Shown: positions 9,035 through 19,070, counted from the stretch's first letter. The stretch is 64,000 nucleotides of DNA from Thioclava sediminum (GCF_002020355.1 NZ_MPZV01000005.1:62001-126000), one strand, 5' to 3'. The notes: generated by a model not told the origin, from the sequence alone. Numbers and translations are program-made.

Positions 9035-9556
9035 TCAGAAAAACTCCCAAACGCAGTTTCCGTCCTCGACGGAAAAGCTGTCGAAATATTGCACCACCTC
9101 GGGGGCGGCATCGCCGAACGGCACGATCTGGTCCGACAGGCTCACCATCACCTGCGCGGGCTCCGGACCGGGCTGCGGCAGGCGCGGCACCACCCACCTG
9201 TTGCACAGCGCCTCGATATCCTTCAGCGCGATATCGGAGGACAGCGGACTGCGCCCTCCGATCTGCGGCGCGAGGAAGCGAAAGCGATAGGTCAGCCCGT
9301 CCGGCCCGGCCTCGTTATGGATCACGTCGATCCACCAGACCTTTTGCCCGGACGGAACAGGGATCGCATCGCCCTTGGTCCCCTCCGGCCCATCGCCCGG
9401 CCCCAGATCCTCACCCAGATTGCCCGGATGCATGACCGTGCCGTAATCGGGCACCGGCGGCACCTCCCGCAGCTCCTGAGCCGATGCGGGCAATGCCAGC
9501 ACCAGCCCGGCGAGAGCGCCGGGCAAGAGCGTCGTGATCCTCGGCCTGCCCGTCAT
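9035..9556 (-). CDS. DUF6497 family exported protein
   Basis: 173 residues. A signal peptide (LLPGALAGLVLALPASAQE, cleavage after ASA) is followed by the family pattern VPSGQKVWW, GLTYRFRFLAPQI, VVPRLPQPGPEPAQVMVSLSD, PFGDAAPEVVQYF and VEDGNCVWEFF. The two Cys may form a periplasmic disulfide. Its start is only 8 bp after the pccB stop, so it is probably co-transcribed with pccB. Function unknown. Confidence 0.85.
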   Translation of the reverse strand: MTGRPRITTLLPGALAGLVLALPASAQELREVPPVPDYGTVMHPGNLGEDLGPGDGPEGTKGDAIPVPSGQKVWWIDVIHNEAGPDGLTYRFRFLAPQIGGRSPLSSDIALKDIEALCNRWVVPRLPQPGPEPAQVMVSLSDQIVPFGDAAPEVVQYFDSFSVEDGNCVWEFF

Positions 9557-9564
9557 GCGCCTCC

Positions 9565-11097
9565 TCAGAGCGGGATGTTATCGTGCTTCTTCCACGGGTT
9601 GGACAACTTCTTCGAGCGCAGCGCCGCGAAGGCACGGGCCACCCGGCGGCGCGTCGAGCGCGGCTGGATCACCTCGTCGATGAAACCCTTCTCGGCCGCC
9701 ACGAACGGGTTCGCGAACCGGTCCTCGTAATCGGCAGTGCGCTTGGCGATCTTCTCGGGTTCGCCCAGCTCGGACCGATAGAGAATTTCGACCGCGCCCT
9801 TGGCCCCCATCACCGCGATTTCCGCAGTCGGCCAGGCGTAGTTGAAATCGCCGCGCAGGTGCTTGGAAGACATAACGTCGTAAGCGCCACCGTAAGCCTT
9901 GCGGGTGATGACGGTGACCTTCGGCACAGTCGCCTCGCCATAGGCGAACAGCAGTTTCGCACCGTGCTTGATGACGCCGTTATATTCTTGGCTGGTGCCC
10001 GGCAGGAAGCCCGGCACGTCGACCAGCGTCAGGATCGGGATTTCGAACGCGTCGCAGAAGCGCACGAAGCGCGCGGCCTTGCGGCTGGAATCGATGTCCA
10101 GACAGCCCGCCAGCACCATCGGCTGGTTCGCGACCACACCGACCGTCTGACCTTCGAGACGAATGAAACCGGTGATGATATTGCCCGCGAAATCCTTCTG
10201 GATCTCGAAGAAATCCCCCTCATCCGCGATTTTCAGGATCAGTTCCTTCATATCGTAGGGGGTGTTTGCGTTCGACGGCACCAGCGTGTCGAGCGAGGCC
10301 TCGATCCGGTCCACCTCGTCGAAGAAGGGCCGCACGGGCGCCTTCTCGCGGTTCGACAGCGGCAGGAAATCGATCAGACGGCGGGTCTCGAACAGCGCCT
10401 CGACGTCGTTCTCATAGGCGCCGTCGGCGACCGAGCTCTTCTTGGTGTGGGTGGAGGCGCCGCCCAGCTCCTCGGCCGTCACATGCTCGTTCGTGACCGT
10501 CTTCACAACGTCGGGGCCGGTGACGAACATGTACGACGTGTCCTTCACCATGAAGATGAAATCCGTCATCGCGGGCGAATAGACCGCACCGCCCGCGCAC
10601 GGGCCCATGATGAGGCTGATCTGCGGCACCACGCCCGAGGCCATGATGTTACGCTGGAACACGTCCGCATAGCCCGCAAGCGAGGCCACGCCTTCCTGAA
10701 TCCGCGCACCGCCCGAATCGTTGATCCCGATCACCGGCGCGCCGTTCTGGACCGCCATATCCATGATCTTGCAGATCTTCTCGGCATGGGTTTCCGACAG
10801 CGAGCCGCCGAACACCGTGAAGTCCTGGCTGAACACATAGACCATGCGCCCGTTCACGGTGCCCCAACCGGTGACGACGCCGTCGCCATAGGGCTTGCTC
10901 TCTTCCATCCCGAAATCGGTGCAGCGATGGGTTTTGAACATGTCGAACTCTTCGAAAGAGCCCTCGTCGAGCAGCAATTCGATCCGCTCGCGCGCGGTCA
11001 GCTTGCCCTTCTTGTGCTGCGCCTCGATGCGTTTCTCGCCGCCACCAAGGCGGGCTTCGTCGCGCCGATGCTCCAGCTCCTTCAGGATGTCTCTCAT
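9565..11097 (-). CDS. pccB: Propionyl-CoA carboxylase, beta (carboxyltransferase) subunit
   Basis: 510 residues, the usual PccB length. Begins [20 protein letters not shown] with a GGAGG site upstream; an in-frame upstream extension to 11190 crosses the regulatory region and was rejected. Shows the two crotonase-like halves of the carboxyltransferase: [19 protein letters not shown] with the oxyanion-hole glycines, and [18 protein letters not shown] then [16 protein letters not shown]. It transfers CO2 from PccA-biotin to propionyl-CoA. Divergent from pccR with TTTGCAAA-type operators between them; the DUF6497 gene follows 8 bp later. Confidence 0.97.
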   Translation of the reverse strand: MRDILKELEHRRDEARLGGGEKRIEAQHKKGKLTARERIELLLDEGSFEEFDMFKTHRCTDFGMEESKPYGDGVVTGWGTVNGRMVYVFSQDFTVFGGSLSETHAEKICKIMDMAVQNGAPVIGINDSGGARIQEGVASLAGYADVFQRNIMASGVVPQISLIMGPCAGGAVYSPAMTDFIFMVKDTSYMFVTGPDVVKTVTNEHVTAEELGGASTHTKKSSVADGAYENDVEALFETRRLIDFLPLSNREKAPVRPFFDEVDRIEASLDTLVPSNANTPYDMKELILKIADEGDFFEIQKDFAGNIITGFIRLEGQTVGVVANQPMVLAGCLDIDSSRKAARFVRFCDAFEIPILTLVDVPGFLPGTSQEYNGVIKHGAKLLFAYGEATVPKVTVITRKAYGGAYDVMSSKHLRGDFNYAWPTAEIAVMGAKGAVEILYRSELGEPEKIAKRTADYEDRFANPFVAAEKGFIDEVIQPRSTRRRVARAFAALRSKKLSNPWKKHDNIPL

Positions 11098-11168
11098 GAG
11101 GGTCCTCCGCATAATTTCCCGGCACACTATTCCGAACGCAACAATCTTACAAAGGGGATTCGAGAAAA

Positions 11169-11188
11169 TTTGCAAATAATTGGCAAGC
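11169..11188. promoter_or_regulatory. Predicted PccR operator in front of pccB
   Basis: TTTGCAAA, four bases, then TGGCAAGC. The PccR site described for Rhodobacter sphaeroides is, from memory, a tandem TTTGCAAA separated by four bases; the first half is perfect here and the second degenerate. It lies 72-91 bp upstream of the pccB ATG, where an activator or repressor could reach the promoter. Confidence 0.7.
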
Positions 11189-11293
11189 AACGGATAGCGA
11201 ATTGCATAACTGCGAAGCCCGTTGCTGATCGAAGCCTATCCCCGGTTGCACCCGCGAAGCCGCCTCTGACCCGGGAGAATTTGACGCAGGATT

Positions 11294-11321
11294 TTTGCAA
11301 AGCTACAAATTCCTTTGCAAA
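11294..11321. promoter_or_regulatory. Predicted PccR autoregulatory operator
   Basis: Two perfect TTTGCAAA boxes (11294-11301 and 11314-11321) separated by 12 bp. The second ends 11 bp before the pccR ATG and abuts its GGGAGGGG ribosome site, a position that suits negative autoregulation. Confidence 0.7.
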
Positions 11322-11332
11322 GGGAGGGGCAG

Positions 11333-12727
11333 ATGGCGACTCAGAAACTCTATGCCGGTGTGAAACTACGCGAAACCCGCACGCGGCTTGGCCTGACCCA
11401 GAAAGCCTTCGCCGAGCGGCTCGGCGTGTCGCTGCCCTATCTCAACCAGATGGAGAACAACCACCGCCCGGTCTCGGCGCAGGTCGTGCTGGCGCTGGCG
11501 AGCGAATTCGGCCTCGACGTGACCGAGCTCTCTGCAGGCGATGCGGAGCGGCTGGTCTCGGACATGCGCGAGGCGCTGGCCGATCCGATCTTCTCCGATG
11601 GCGCGCCGCCCTTGGCCGATCTGCGGCTCGCGGCGTCCAATGCCCCGGCGCTGGCGCGGTCTTTCCTCGAGTTGCACCGCGCCTATCGCCAAACCCATGA
11701 ACGCCTCGCCTCGCTCGACGAAGCCCTGGGCCGCGAGGGCGCGCAGACGGTGGTCTCCCCCTGGGAGGAGGTCCGCGACTTCTTCCACTATTGCGACAAT
11801 TACATCGACGCCGTCGACCGCGCCGCCGAGCGCTATTCCTGCCGCGATGGCAACCGGTTGGAGCCTATTCCTCATGCAATCGACACCCTCGCGAAACGGG
11901 GCATCGACGTGCAGTTTTCCGACATTTCGCAGCTGCGCGAGCGTGACGGAAATCGCCTTCTGATCAACGCCCATGCGGGCCGCCCAACGCAGGCCTTCCA
12001 GCTACTTCATCAAGTGGCGCTGCTGACCCAGAACGATCTGCTGGAGGCCACGCTCGACCTCGCGCGCTTCCAGTCCGACACCGCCCGCGCGATCGCCAAG
12101 ATCGGTCTGGCCAACTACTTTGCGGGCGCCGCGCTTCTACCCTACCGCCCCTTCCTCGAGGCGGCGCAGGAGACCCGCCACGACTTGGAGCGGCTCTGCG
12201 ATATCTTCACCGCCTCGACCGAGCAGGTCGCCCACCGCCTCTCGACGCTGCAACGGCCCGGCGCGAAGGGCATCCCCTTCTTCTTCGTCCGCGTCGATCA
12301 GGCCGGCACGATCACCAAGCGCCACTCCGCGACCCGGCTGCAATTCGCCCGGTTCGGCGGCGCCTGCCCGCTCTGGAACGTCCACCAAGCCTTTGAGACA
12401 CCAACGAAATTCCTGCGGCAACTTGCCGAGACCCCCGATGGCGTGCGCTACCTCTGCCTCGCGCGCGACGTCTCGAAATCGGGGGGCAGCTTCACTGCGC
12501 CCGTGCGTCGTTACGCGATCTGTCTTGGGTGTGAGGTGAGCCACGCGAAGGGGCTCGTTTATGCCGACGATATGGAGCTCGGCAATCCCAAGGCCTACCA
12601 GCCGATCGGGATCTCCTGCCGAATCTGCGAGCGCAAGGACTGCCACCAGCGCTCGGTTCCGCCGCTGGAACGCCGGCTGCATGTCGATCCCGACCATCGC
12701 GGCCTTCTGCCCTACGACATCGCATAG
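11333..12727 (+). CDS. pccR: ScfR-family short-chain fatty acyl-CoA regulator PccR
   Basis: 464 residues. An N-terminal XRE-type helix-turn-helix (residues ~8-62: LRETRTRLGLTQKAFAERLG, SLPYLNQMENNHRPVS) is followed by a large acyl-CoA-sensing region and a C-terminal Cys-rich part (CLGCEVSHAKGL, CRICERKDCHQRS, DPDHRGLLPYD) typical of ScfR regulators. ATG 11333 has GGAGGGG upstream; an in-frame TTG at 11315 would put the operator inside the gene. Placement divergent to pccB and TTTGCAAA boxes on both sides identify it as the propionyl-CoA-responsive PccR type, which controls pccB in R. sphaeroides. Confidence 0.92.
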   Translation: MATQKLYAGVKLRETRTRLGLTQKAFAERLGVSLPYLNQMENNHRPVSAQVVLALASEFGLDVTELSAGDAERLVSDMREALADPIFSDGAPPLADLRLAASNAPALARSFLELHRAYRQTHERLASLDEALGREGAQTVVSPWEEVRDFFHYCDNYIDAVDRAAERYSCRDGNRLEPIPHAIDTLAKRGIDVQFSDISQLRERDGNRLLINAHAGRPTQAFQLLHQVALLTQNDLLEATLDLARFQSDTARAIAKIGLANYFAGAALLPYRPFLEAAQETRHDLERLCDIFTASTEQVAHRLSTLQRPGAKGIPFFFVRVDQAGTITKRHSATRLQFARFGGACPLWNVHQAFETPTKFLRQLAETPDGVRYLCLARDVSKSGGSFTAPVRRYAICLGCEVSHAKGLVYADDMELGNPKAYQPIGISCRICERKDCHQRSVPPLERRLHVDPDHRGLLPYDIA

Positions 12728-12760
12728 AAAAACGCCCCGGGGCCGAAGCCTCGAGGCGTC
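12728..12760 (-). terminator. Terminator between convergent pccR and the DUF465 gene
   Basis: Minus strand: GACGCCTCGAGGC, TTCG loop, GCCCCGGGGCGT and a run of five T, an imperfect GC-rich stem. It ends the DUF465 transcript. The hairpin starts one base after the pccR stop and may also limit read-through from pccR, though no T-run exists on that strand. Confidence 0.8.
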
Positions 12761-12788
12761 CCACCAAAATCACTCGTTACCCTACAAC

Positions 12789-13034
12789 TCAGGCGTCGGC
12801 GGTGCCCAGCATCCGCGCGATCTCGTCCTTCACTGCGGCGCGTTGCTTGCGCAGGTCGGTCTCGGCCAAGCTGTCCATCGGCTCCACATTCGTCTCGGCC
12901 CGGTGCACGCGATCGTTGAGCGCGTCGTAATCGTCCAACAATTTTGCAAAATGCGCGTTGGAGATTTTCAACTCGTGAATCCGATCGAGTTTCGTCGGGA
13001 ATTCTTCTTGCAGCGTGTGCGGCGTATTGGCCAT
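12789..13034 (-). CDS. DUF465 / YdcH-family small helical protein
   Basis: 81 residues: LQEEFPTKLDRIHELKISNAHFAKLLDDYDALNDRVHRAE then LRKQRAAVKDEIARML. This is the amphipathic two-helix pattern of the YdcH family, with the conserved F-x-KL-x4-YD-x-LN core. An AAGGGAGCGAC ribosome site precedes ATG 13034. Function in these bacteria is unknown. Confidence 0.85.
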   Translation of the reverse strand: MANTPHTLQEEFPTKLDRIHELKISNAHFAKLLDDYDALNDRVHRAETNVEPMDSLAETDLRKQRAAVKDEIARMLGTADA

Positions 13035-13105
13035 GTCGCTCCCTTTCCTTGCTGTCGGGTCGACATTAGGCCAGCGCGACTCGGCCCACCTTGATGCGCA
13101 TCAAA

Positions 13106-13756
13106 TCAGCCGCCCGCGCGACGCCATCCGGCCGATTTTGCATCGGCTTCCGAGCAGAACCATCGCTCGCCCTTGGCCTCGTTGATCCGCGTGGCGGCAT
13201 AAGCGCGCGTGCCCGGCAGATGATAGAGCCGCCCGCGCCCGGAAATATTGCCTTTGATCGCGCAATTTCCCGGCGGAGTCTGCACCTTGGCGGCTGCACG
13301 GACCTCTGCGGGGCGCTCCGCCGCGCCCTGCCAGACGCCGAGCCCAGCGCGCCGCGCCCGCTCCTCCTGCGACACATAATCACGCGAATATTTCCGATAG
13401 GCGAAGGCCGCCCCGCGCGCGACCATCTCGGCATTCAGGTCGCGCCCGCCTGCCCGGCACACCGCGATCAGCCGCCCGTAGAGATCTTCCTCATCGCCCG
13501 AGCAGCGCACCCCCTGCCCCGCGAGCCGCTGCAGCTCCGCCGTGGCCGCCCGACCACAGGCCCAGCGCACACCCTGCGCCGTCTTGCAGCTCTGCTTCGC
13601 CTCCGGCGCGTCGATCCCGAAAAGCCGCACCGGCGTATTCGCGACCACCAGCGTATCGCCATCGACGACGCGCGGCAGGCCGCTCACCGTCGCTGCCGAA
13701 AGCTGCGATGCGGCTGGCATCGCGAGAAGAACGAGGAGTGAACAAATCCTTAACAT
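13106..13756 (-). CDS. Thermonuclease-family protein with C-terminal sunset domain
   Basis: 216 residues. A signal peptide (LLVLLAMPAASQLSA) precedes a staphylococcal-nuclease fold: VVDGDTLVV, VRLFGIDAPEAKQSC and DLYGRLIAVC supply the expected Ca-binding Asp residues and an active-site Arg. The last ~50 residues (CAIKGNISGRGRLYHLPG ... GERWFCSEADAKSAGWRRA) form a sunset domain with two Cys. A secreted or periplasmic nuclease is inferred. The gene is monocistronic, facing the DoxX gene divergently. Confidence 0.9.
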   Translation of the reverse strand: MLRICSLLVLLAMPAASQLSAATVSGLPRVVDGDTLVVANTPVRLFGIDAPEAKQSCKTAQGVRWACGRAATAELQRLAGQGVRCSGDEEDLYGRLIAVCRAGGRDLNAEMVARGAAFAYRKYSRDYVSQEERARRAGLGVWQGAAERPAEVRAAAKVQTPPGNCAIKGNISGRGRLYHLPGTRAYAATRINEAKGERWFCSEADAKSAGWRRAGG

Positions 13757-13836
13757 GCCCCAGATATCGGCGGAACTGATCTCGCACGCAACAGATTTCG
13801 TAGCTGAATAGTAAACGCGAAACTTGGGAGTCCCAC

Positions 13837-14220
13837 ATGTCCGACGCGCTCAACCTGATCGGCCGTATCCTGATCGCGCTGCTGTTCTTCGGCGGCGCGG
13901 TGCAGAAGGTCAGCGACCCGCAAATGGTGGAGGAGATGATCGGCTGGCTCGGCCTGCCCGGCTGGCTGGTCTGGCCCGTGGCGCTGTTCAACCTGATCGC
14001 GGCGCTCGGCCTGATCTTCGGTCCGAAGGTGCGGGGCTGGGCCCTCATCCTTGCCGCCTATTGCATCTTCACCAGCTGGTTTCACTGGCAGCTGCGCGCC
14101 GACCCGTGGCAGGTGACGATCTTCGTGAAGAACTGGGCAATCGCGGGCGGGCTTTTGATCCTCGCGGCGCAAGGGCCGGGGCGCTATGCCCTCGACCTCT
14201 CGCGCCGCAAGAACGGTTAG
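13837..14220 (+). CDS. DoxX family integral membrane protein
   Basis: 127 residues with four hydrophobic segments: LIGRILIALLFFGGAVQKV, LVWPVALFNLIAALGLIFG, WALILAAYCIFTSWFHW and NWAIAGGLLILAA. GGGAG lies upstream of the ATG. DoxX proteins are inner-membrane partners in redox or thiosulfate chemistry, but the family is diverse. It ends 1 bp before the convergent betA stop codon. Confidence 0.85.
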   Translation: MSDALNLIGRILIALLFFGGAVQKVSDPQMVEEMIGWLGLPGWLVWPVALFNLIAALGLIFGPKVRGWALILAAYCIFTSWFHWQLRADPWQVTIFVKNWAIAGGLLILAAQGPGRYALDLSRRKNG

Positions 14221-14221
14221 A

Positions 14222-15883
14222 TCAGCGCTGCGCCACCTGCCAGTTCGGCGCGATCCACGGCTCGAGGTTCTCGCGCGCGAGCGGCGCGCGGCCCAGCAGG
14301 TGATCGGCCATCTTCTCGCCCACCATGATCGAGGGCGCGTTCAGGTTGCCATTGGTGATGCGCGGGAAGACCGAGCTGTCGGCGACCCGCAGCCCCTCCA
14401 CCCCGAACACGCGCCCTTCCGGATCGACGACGGCGCTCGGATCGCCCGCCGCCCCCATCTTCGCCGTACCACAGGGGTGATAGGCGCTCTCGGCATGCTC
14501 GCGGATGAACGCGTCGATCTGCTCATCCGTCTCGACCGCAGCGCCGGGCTGGATCTCGTGCTTCACATGCGCGGCCATCGGCCCTTGCGCAAAGATTTCC
14601 CGCGTCAGCCGCACGCATTTGCGGAACTCTGCCCAGTCGTCGGGATGGCTCATATAGTTGAACTTGATCTCGGGCTTGGCCTCAGGATCGCCCGAGCTGA
14701 GCCGCACATGCCCACGCGATTTCGAACGCATCGGCCCGACATGCGCCTGGAAGCCATGCCCCTCGGCGGCGGCCTTGCCGTCATAGCGCACCGCGATCGG
14801 CAGGAAGTGATACTGGATGTCCGGATAGTCGATCCCGGCATCCGAGCGGATGAAAGCGCAGCTCTCGAACTGGTTCGACGCGCCGAGCCCGCCCTTGGTG
14901 AACAGCCACTGCGCGCCCACCCGGGCCTTGCCGTAGAGGTTCCAGTATTTGAACAGCGTCACCGGCTGTTTCGCGGCGAATTGCATATAGATCTCAAGGT
15001 GATCCTGCAGGTTCGCACCCACACCCGGGCGATCCGCCAGCACCTCGACTCCATGCTCGCGCAGATGCTCTGCCGGGCCGACACCCGACAGCATCAGCAG
15101 CTTCGGCGTGTTGATCGAGCTGGCTGCCAGCACGACCTCGGAGCTCGCGCGGACCACCTCGATCTGGCCCTTGCGCTTGATCTCGACGCCGACGACCTTC
15201 TTGCCTTCGAAGACCACGCGCCGCGCCAGACCGCGCACGATCCGCAGCTTGCCGGTCTTGAGCGCCGGGCGCAGATAGGCATTGGCCGCCGACCAGCGAC
15301 GCCCCTTGTAGATCGTGGCCTCCATCGGCCCGAAGCCTTCCTGCTGCTGGCCGTTGTAATCCTCGGTCACCGGATAGCCCGCCGCCTTGCCCGCCGCGAC
15401 GAACGCGTCGAACAGCGGGTTGGCGCGCGGCCCGCGGGTCACATGCAGCGGCCCCGAACGGCCGCGCCACTCGGTCTCTTCGCCGCCATGCCAATGCTCC
15501 ATCCGCTTGTAATAGGGCAGCACGTCGGCATAGCCCCAGCCGGTTGCGCCGCTCTCTTCCCAATGGTCGAAATCGCGCGCGTGGCCCCGGACATAGACCA
15601 TGCCGTTGATGCTCGACGAGCCGCCCAGCACCTTGCCGCGCGGGGTCGCAAGACGCCGCCCGCCCAGATGCTCCTCGGGTTCCGACTGAAAGCCCCAGTC
15701 GTAGATCCCCATATTCATCGGATAGCTCAGCGCGCCGGGCATCTGGATGAACGGCCCCGCATCCGAGCCGCCATGCTCGATTACCACGACGTCGCGGCCC
15801 GCTTCCACGAGCCGATACGCCAGCGCCGAGCCACCCGAGCCCGCGCCTACGATCACAAATTCTGCCGAAACACTCATTTTCAT
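14222..15883 (-). CDS. betA: Choline dehydrogenase (GMC flavoprotein)
   Basis: 553 residues, the usual BetA length. The N-terminal FAD loop [23 protein letters not shown] signatures [20 protein letters not shown] and [19 protein letters not shown], and the C-terminal active-site stretch [11 protein letters not shown] and [19 protein letters not shown] are all present. Oxidises choline to betaine aldehyde, feeding electrons to the respiratory chain. Start 15883 has GAGG five bases upstream; ATG 15877 is an alternative. It is third in betI-betB-betA, separated from betB by 59 bp holding a GC-rich intergenic palindrome. Confidence 0.95.
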   Translation of the reverse strand: MKMSVSAEFVIVGAGSGGSALAYRLVEAGRDVVVIEHGGSDAGPFIQMPGALSYPMNMGIYDWGFQSEPEEHLGGRRLATPRGKVLGGSSSINGMVYVRGHARDFDHWEESGATGWGYADVLPYYKRMEHWHGGEETEWRGRSGPLHVTRGPRANPLFDAFVAAGKAAGYPVTEDYNGQQQEGFGPMEATIYKGRRWSAANAYLRPALKTGKLRIVRGLARRVVFEGKKVVGVEIKRKGQIEVVRASSEVVLAASSINTPKLLMLSGVGPAEHLREHGVEVLADRPGVGANLQDHLEIYMQFAAKQPVTLFKYWNLYGKARVGAQWLFTKGGLGASNQFESCAFIRSDAGIDYPDIQYHFLPIAVRYDGKAAAEGHGFQAHVGPMRSKSRGHVRLSSGDPEAKPEIKFNYMSHPDDWAEFRKCVRLTREIFAQGPMAAHVKHEIQPGAAVETDEQIDAFIREHAESAYHPCGTAKMGAAGDPSAVVDPEGRVFGVEGLRVADSSVFPRITNGNLNAPSIMVGEKMADHLLGRAPLARENLEPWIAPNWQVAQR

Positions 15884-15887
15884 CTGG

Positions 15888-15930
15888 CCTCAAATACTCC
15901 GGGGGTCCGGGGGCAGCGCCCCCAGCCTCC
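15888..15930. repeat. GC-rich intergenic palindromic element, copy 2
   Basis: CTCAAATACTCCGGGGG followed by GGGGGCAGCGCCCCC, between betB and betA. It shares both parts with copy 1 at 1152-1208. It may act as an mRNA stability element inside the bet operon. Confidence 0.55.
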
Positions 15931-15942
15931 CCAAATTCGAAC

Positions 15943-17394
15943 TCAGTAAGGGCGCTCGACCGGTCCCATGCCGACATAGACGGATTTGAGCTGCGTATAG
16001 TGCTCCACCGCCGCGCGCGAATTCTCGCGCCCGAAGCCCGATTGCTTGACCGCGCCGAAGGGCATCTCCACCGGCGTCAGGTTATAGGCGTTGATCCAGG
16101 TCGTGCCCGCCTGAAGCTGGCTGACCACACGATGCCCGCGCGCCAGATCGCCGGTGAACACACCCGCGGCGAGGCCGAACTGCGTGTCGTTGGCCCGCGC
16201 GATTGCCTCTTCCTCGGTCTCGAAATCCAGCACCGACATGACCGGGCCGAAAATCTCCTCGCGCGCGATGGTCATGTCGTCGGTGACATCGGCGAAGACC
16301 GTGGGCTGCACGAAGAGCGGCCCCTCATTGCCCGCAGAGCCACCGCAGACCAGCCGCGCGCCTTCGGATTTCGCGCTCTCGACGTAGGACATGACCTTGT
16401 CGAACTGCGCCTTCGAGATCAGCGGACCGAACTGCGTCGCCTCATCGAGCGGATCGCCCGCGACGATGGTCTCCGTGCGCTCTTTAAGCCGGGCGAGGAA
16501 CTTCTCCTTGATGCCCTTCTGCACGAAGACCCGCGTCCCGTTGGAACAGATCTGCCCCGAGGAATAGAAATTCCCCAGCATCGCCGCGCCGATCGCGCTT
16601 TCGATATCGGCGTCGTCGAACACGATCATCGGGGATTTGCCGCCCAATTCCATCGTGACGTGTTTCATGCCTGCCGAAGCCGCCTGATAGACCTTCGCGC
16701 CCGTCGGCACCGAGCCCGTCAGCGAGACTTTCGCGATACGCGGATCGGTGGACAGCGCCGCCCCCACCGGGCCGAAGCCCTGCACCACGTTGAAGACACC
16801 CGCGGGCATCCCGGCTTCGATGAAAATCTCGGCCAGCTTCAGCGCGCCCAGCGGCGTCATCTCGGAAGGCTTGAACACCATCGCGTTGCCGGTCGACAGC
16901 GCGGGCGCGGATTTCCAGCAGGCGATCTGGCTGGGATAGTTCCACGCGCCGATGCCCGCGCAGACGCCCAGCGGCTCGCGGATCGTATAGGCGAAATCGC
17001 CGCCCAGCGGCATCGTCTCGCCGGTCAGCGTGGGAGCGAGACCTGCGAAATACTCCAGCGCCTCGGCGCCCGAGGGCCAGTCGGCCTCGCGGGTTTCCTG
17101 AATCGGCTTGCCGGTGTCGAGGGTTTCCAGCAGCGCCAGCTCCTCGCCACGCTCGCGGATGATCGCGACGGCGCGGGTCAGGATGCGGCCGCGCTCGACC
17201 GGGCGCAGCGCGGCCCAGTCCTTCTGCGCCTCAACCGCCCCGGAAATCGCGGCGTCGATCACCGCAGGGGTCGCCGCATGCAGCTTCGCGATCACCTCGC
17301 CGGTGCCGGGATAGGTGACGATCAGCTCGTCGCCGTCGGTGTCTTCCATCCAGTCGCCATTCACGAAATGGCTTGCTTTCGGCTGTGCCCTCAT
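15943..17394 (-). CDS. betB: Betaine aldehyde dehydrogenase
   Basis: 483 residues. Aldehyde dehydrogenase superfamily with [41 protein letters not shown], the general-base Glu in [12 protein letters not shown] and the nucleophile Cys in [33 protein letters not shown] is typical of BetB. Oxidises betaine aldehyde to the osmoprotectant glycine betaine. Its ATG overlaps the betI stop by 4 bp (ATGA), so expression is coupled to the repressor. Confidence 0.96.
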   Translation of the reverse strand: MRAQPKASHFVNGDWMEDTDGDELIVTYPGTGEVIAKLHAATPAVIDAAISGAVEAQKDWAALRPVERGRILTRAVAIIRERGEELALLETLDTGKPIQETREADWPSGAEALEYFAGLAPTLTGETMPLGGDFAYTIREPLGVCAGIGAWNYPSQIACWKSAPALSTGNAMVFKPSEMTPLGALKLAEIFIEAGMPAGVFNVVQGFGPVGAALSTDPRIAKVSLTGSVPTGAKVYQAASAGMKHVTMELGGKSPMIVFDDADIESAIGAAMLGNFYSSGQICSNGTRVFVQKGIKEKFLARLKERTETIVAGDPLDEATQFGPLISKAQFDKVMSYVESAKSEGARLVCGGSAGNEGPLFVQPTVFADVTDDMTIAREEIFGPVMSVLDFETEEEAIARANDTQFGLAAGVFTGDLARGHRVVSQLQAGTTWINAYNLTPVEMPFGAVKQSGFGRENSRAAVEHYTQLKSVYVGMGPVERPY

Positions 17395-17972
17395 TGGTGG
17401 ACCTCCAATTCTTTTTCCAGATGCGCCAGCACCAGTTCGCAGGCGGCCTCGCGGTCGGGATCGCCCGCGACCAGCGCCGCGCGGATGTAGACGCCGTCGA
17501 TCAGCGCGCCCAAACCCTCGGCCACGGAGCCCGCACGGTCGCCGACCAGCGGCCGCAGCCCGTGCATGAGGTTGGAGCGCAGACGGCGCTGATAGATATG
17601 CAGCAGGCGCCGGGCTTCGGCGCTCGACTGCGCGAGAACGTAAAAGTTCAGCCACGCGGCGATCGCCTCGTGCCGGAACGAGCCCGCCGCGAAAGAACCC
17701 ATCACAACTGCGCGAACACGCTCATGCGGGGTCTGCGCCATCGCCATCGCGCCGCGCACTTCCGCGCCGTAGATCGACAGAATCGACCGCATCGCGGCGA
17801 GGAAAATCCGGTCTTTCGACCCGAAATAATGGTGCGCCAGCGCCGAGGACATACCTGCGCGCCGGGCGATCTGCGCGACCGTCACGTCGAGCGATCCCGC
17901 CTCGCCCACTGTCTCAATAGTCGCTTTGACCAAGGCAGCGCGCCGTATAGGCTCTGCTCCAAGCTTCGGCAT
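17391..17972 (-). CDS. betI: Choline-responsive TetR-family repressor BetI
   Basis: 193 residues. TetR helix-turn-helix near residues 28-55 ([28 protein letters not shown]) and a BetI-type ligand region ([31 protein letters not shown]). An AAGGAGG ribosome site precedes ATG 17972. First gene of betI-betB-betA and divergent from choX; the intergenic palindrome at 18023-18043 is the likely operator, coordinating uptake and oxidation of choline. Confidence 0.95.
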   Translation of the reverse strand: MPKLGAEPIRRAALVKATIETVGEAGSLDVTVAQIARRAGMSSALAHHYFGSKDRIFLAAMRSILSIYGAEVRGAMAMAQTPHERVRAVVMGSFAAGSFRHEAIAAWLNFYVLAQSSAEARRLLHIYQRRLRSNLMHGLRPLVGDRAGSVAEGLGALIDGVYIRAALVAGDPDREAACELVLAHLEKELEVHQ

Positions 17973-18022
17973 GTGATCGGCCTCCTTCCGGGTGGCTTGC
18001 TTGCATGTCGAGCTAGAACATG

Positions 18023-18043
18023 TTTATTGACTCGTCAATCAAC
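18023..18043. promoter_or_regulatory. Predicted BetI operator
   Basis: The perfect inverted repeat ATTGAC-TC-GTCAAT (18026-18039), extended outward as TTGATTGACGAGTCAATAA on the minus strand, closely resembles the E. coli BetI site. It lies between divergent betI and choX, 50-68 bp from either start. Confidence 0.8.
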
Positions 18044-18090
18044 AACCGCATCCCGCGGTTTTTCTTAACGCTGCACAGGGAGAAAAAAGC

Positions 18091-19035
18091 ATGAAACTTC
18101 GTTCCACGCTCCTCGCAATGGGGGCTGCGCTCTCGCTCGGGCTGGCAGGCATCGCGCCCGCACAGGCCGCCGATTGCTCGAAAGTGACCTTCTCCGATGT
18201 CGGCTGGACCGACATCACTTCGACCACCGCCGTCGCGACCACCATCCTCGAAGCGCTCGGCTACGAGACCGACACCAAGGTGCTCTCGGTCCCGGTGACC
18301 TACGAGGCGCTCTCGAAGGGCGATGTCGACGTGTTCCTCGGCAACTGGATGCCCTCGATGGCCGCCAACGTGGATCCCTACACCAAGGACGGCACGGTCG
18401 AGACGCTCGGCACCAACCTGACCGGCGCGAAATACACGCTCGCGACCAACGCCGCCGGTGCCAAGGCCGGCATCAAGGACTTCTCCGACATCGCCAAGCA
18501 CGCCGACGAGCTGGACAACCAGATCTACGGCATCGAGCCGGGCAATGACGGCAACGCGCTGATCCTCGACATGATCGACAAGGACGCGTTCGGCCTGAAG
18601 GACTTCGACCTGAAGGAAAGCTCCGAGCAGGGCATGCTCGCGCAGGTCGCGCGCGCCGACAAGGCCGACAAGCCGATCATCTTCCTCGCGTGGGAACCCC
18701 ACCCGATGAACTCCAACTTCGACATCACCTACCTGTCGGGCGGCGATGACTTCTTCGGCCCCGACTACGGCGGTGCGACGGTCATGACCAACGTCCGCGC
18801 GGGCTATGTCGACGAATGCCCGAACCCGGGCAAGTTCGTCTCCAACCTGAAGTTCACCCTCGGGATGGAAAACGAGATCATGGGCAAGATCCTCGACGAT
18901 GGCGACGATCCCAAGGACGCCGCGAAGGCTTGGCTCAAAGCCAATCCCGATGCCTGGAAAGCCTGGCTCGACGGTGTGACCGCGAAGGACGGCGGCGACG
19001 CGCAGGCAGCGGTCGAGAAAGCGCTGAACTCGTGA
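18091..19035 (+). CDS. choX: Choline ABC transporter, periplasmic binding protein
   Basis: 314 residues. Signal peptide MKLRSTLLAMGAALSLGLAG ... APAQA with cleavage before ADCSKVTF. The OpuAC-type fold shows FSDVGWTDITSTTAVATTILEALGY, FLGNWMPSM, EPGNDGN and FLAWEPHPMN; the Trp and Tyr residues (Trp in GNWMP and AWEPH) match the aromatic cage that binds choline. GGGAGAAAAAAGC precedes the ATG. First gene of choX-unknown-choW-choV, divergent from betI. Confidence 0.95.
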   Translation: MKLRSTLLAMGAALSLGLAGIAPAQAADCSKVTFSDVGWTDITSTTAVATTILEALGYETDTKVLSVPVTYEALSKGDVDVFLGNWMPSMAANVDPYTKDGTVETLGTNLTGAKYTLATNAAGAKAGIKDFSDIAKHADELDNQIYGIEPGNDGNALILDMIDKDAFGLKDFDLKESSEQGMLAQVARADKADKPIIFLAWEPHPMNSNFDITYLSGGDDFFGPDYGGATVMTNVRAGYVDECPNPGKFVSNLKFTLGMENEIMGKILDDGDDPKDAAKAWLKANPDAWKAWLDGVTAKDGGDAQAAVEKALNS

Positions 19036-19070
19036 GCCTTTGGGCGAAATATTCGCGCGGGCGACAGGGC

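Noticed and set aside
8139-9206. 355-codon minus-strand frame across the two lipoprotein genes
   Set aside because: It overlaps two genes with clear lipoprotein signals in other frames and has no coherent domain.
9583-11700. 705-codon plus-strand frame opposite pccB running into pccR
   Set aside because: Shadow of pccB on the opposite strand; it also reads through the operator region in the wrong frame of pccR.
14186-15949. 587-codon plus-strand frame opposite betA
   Set aside because: Antisense shadow of choline dehydrogenase.
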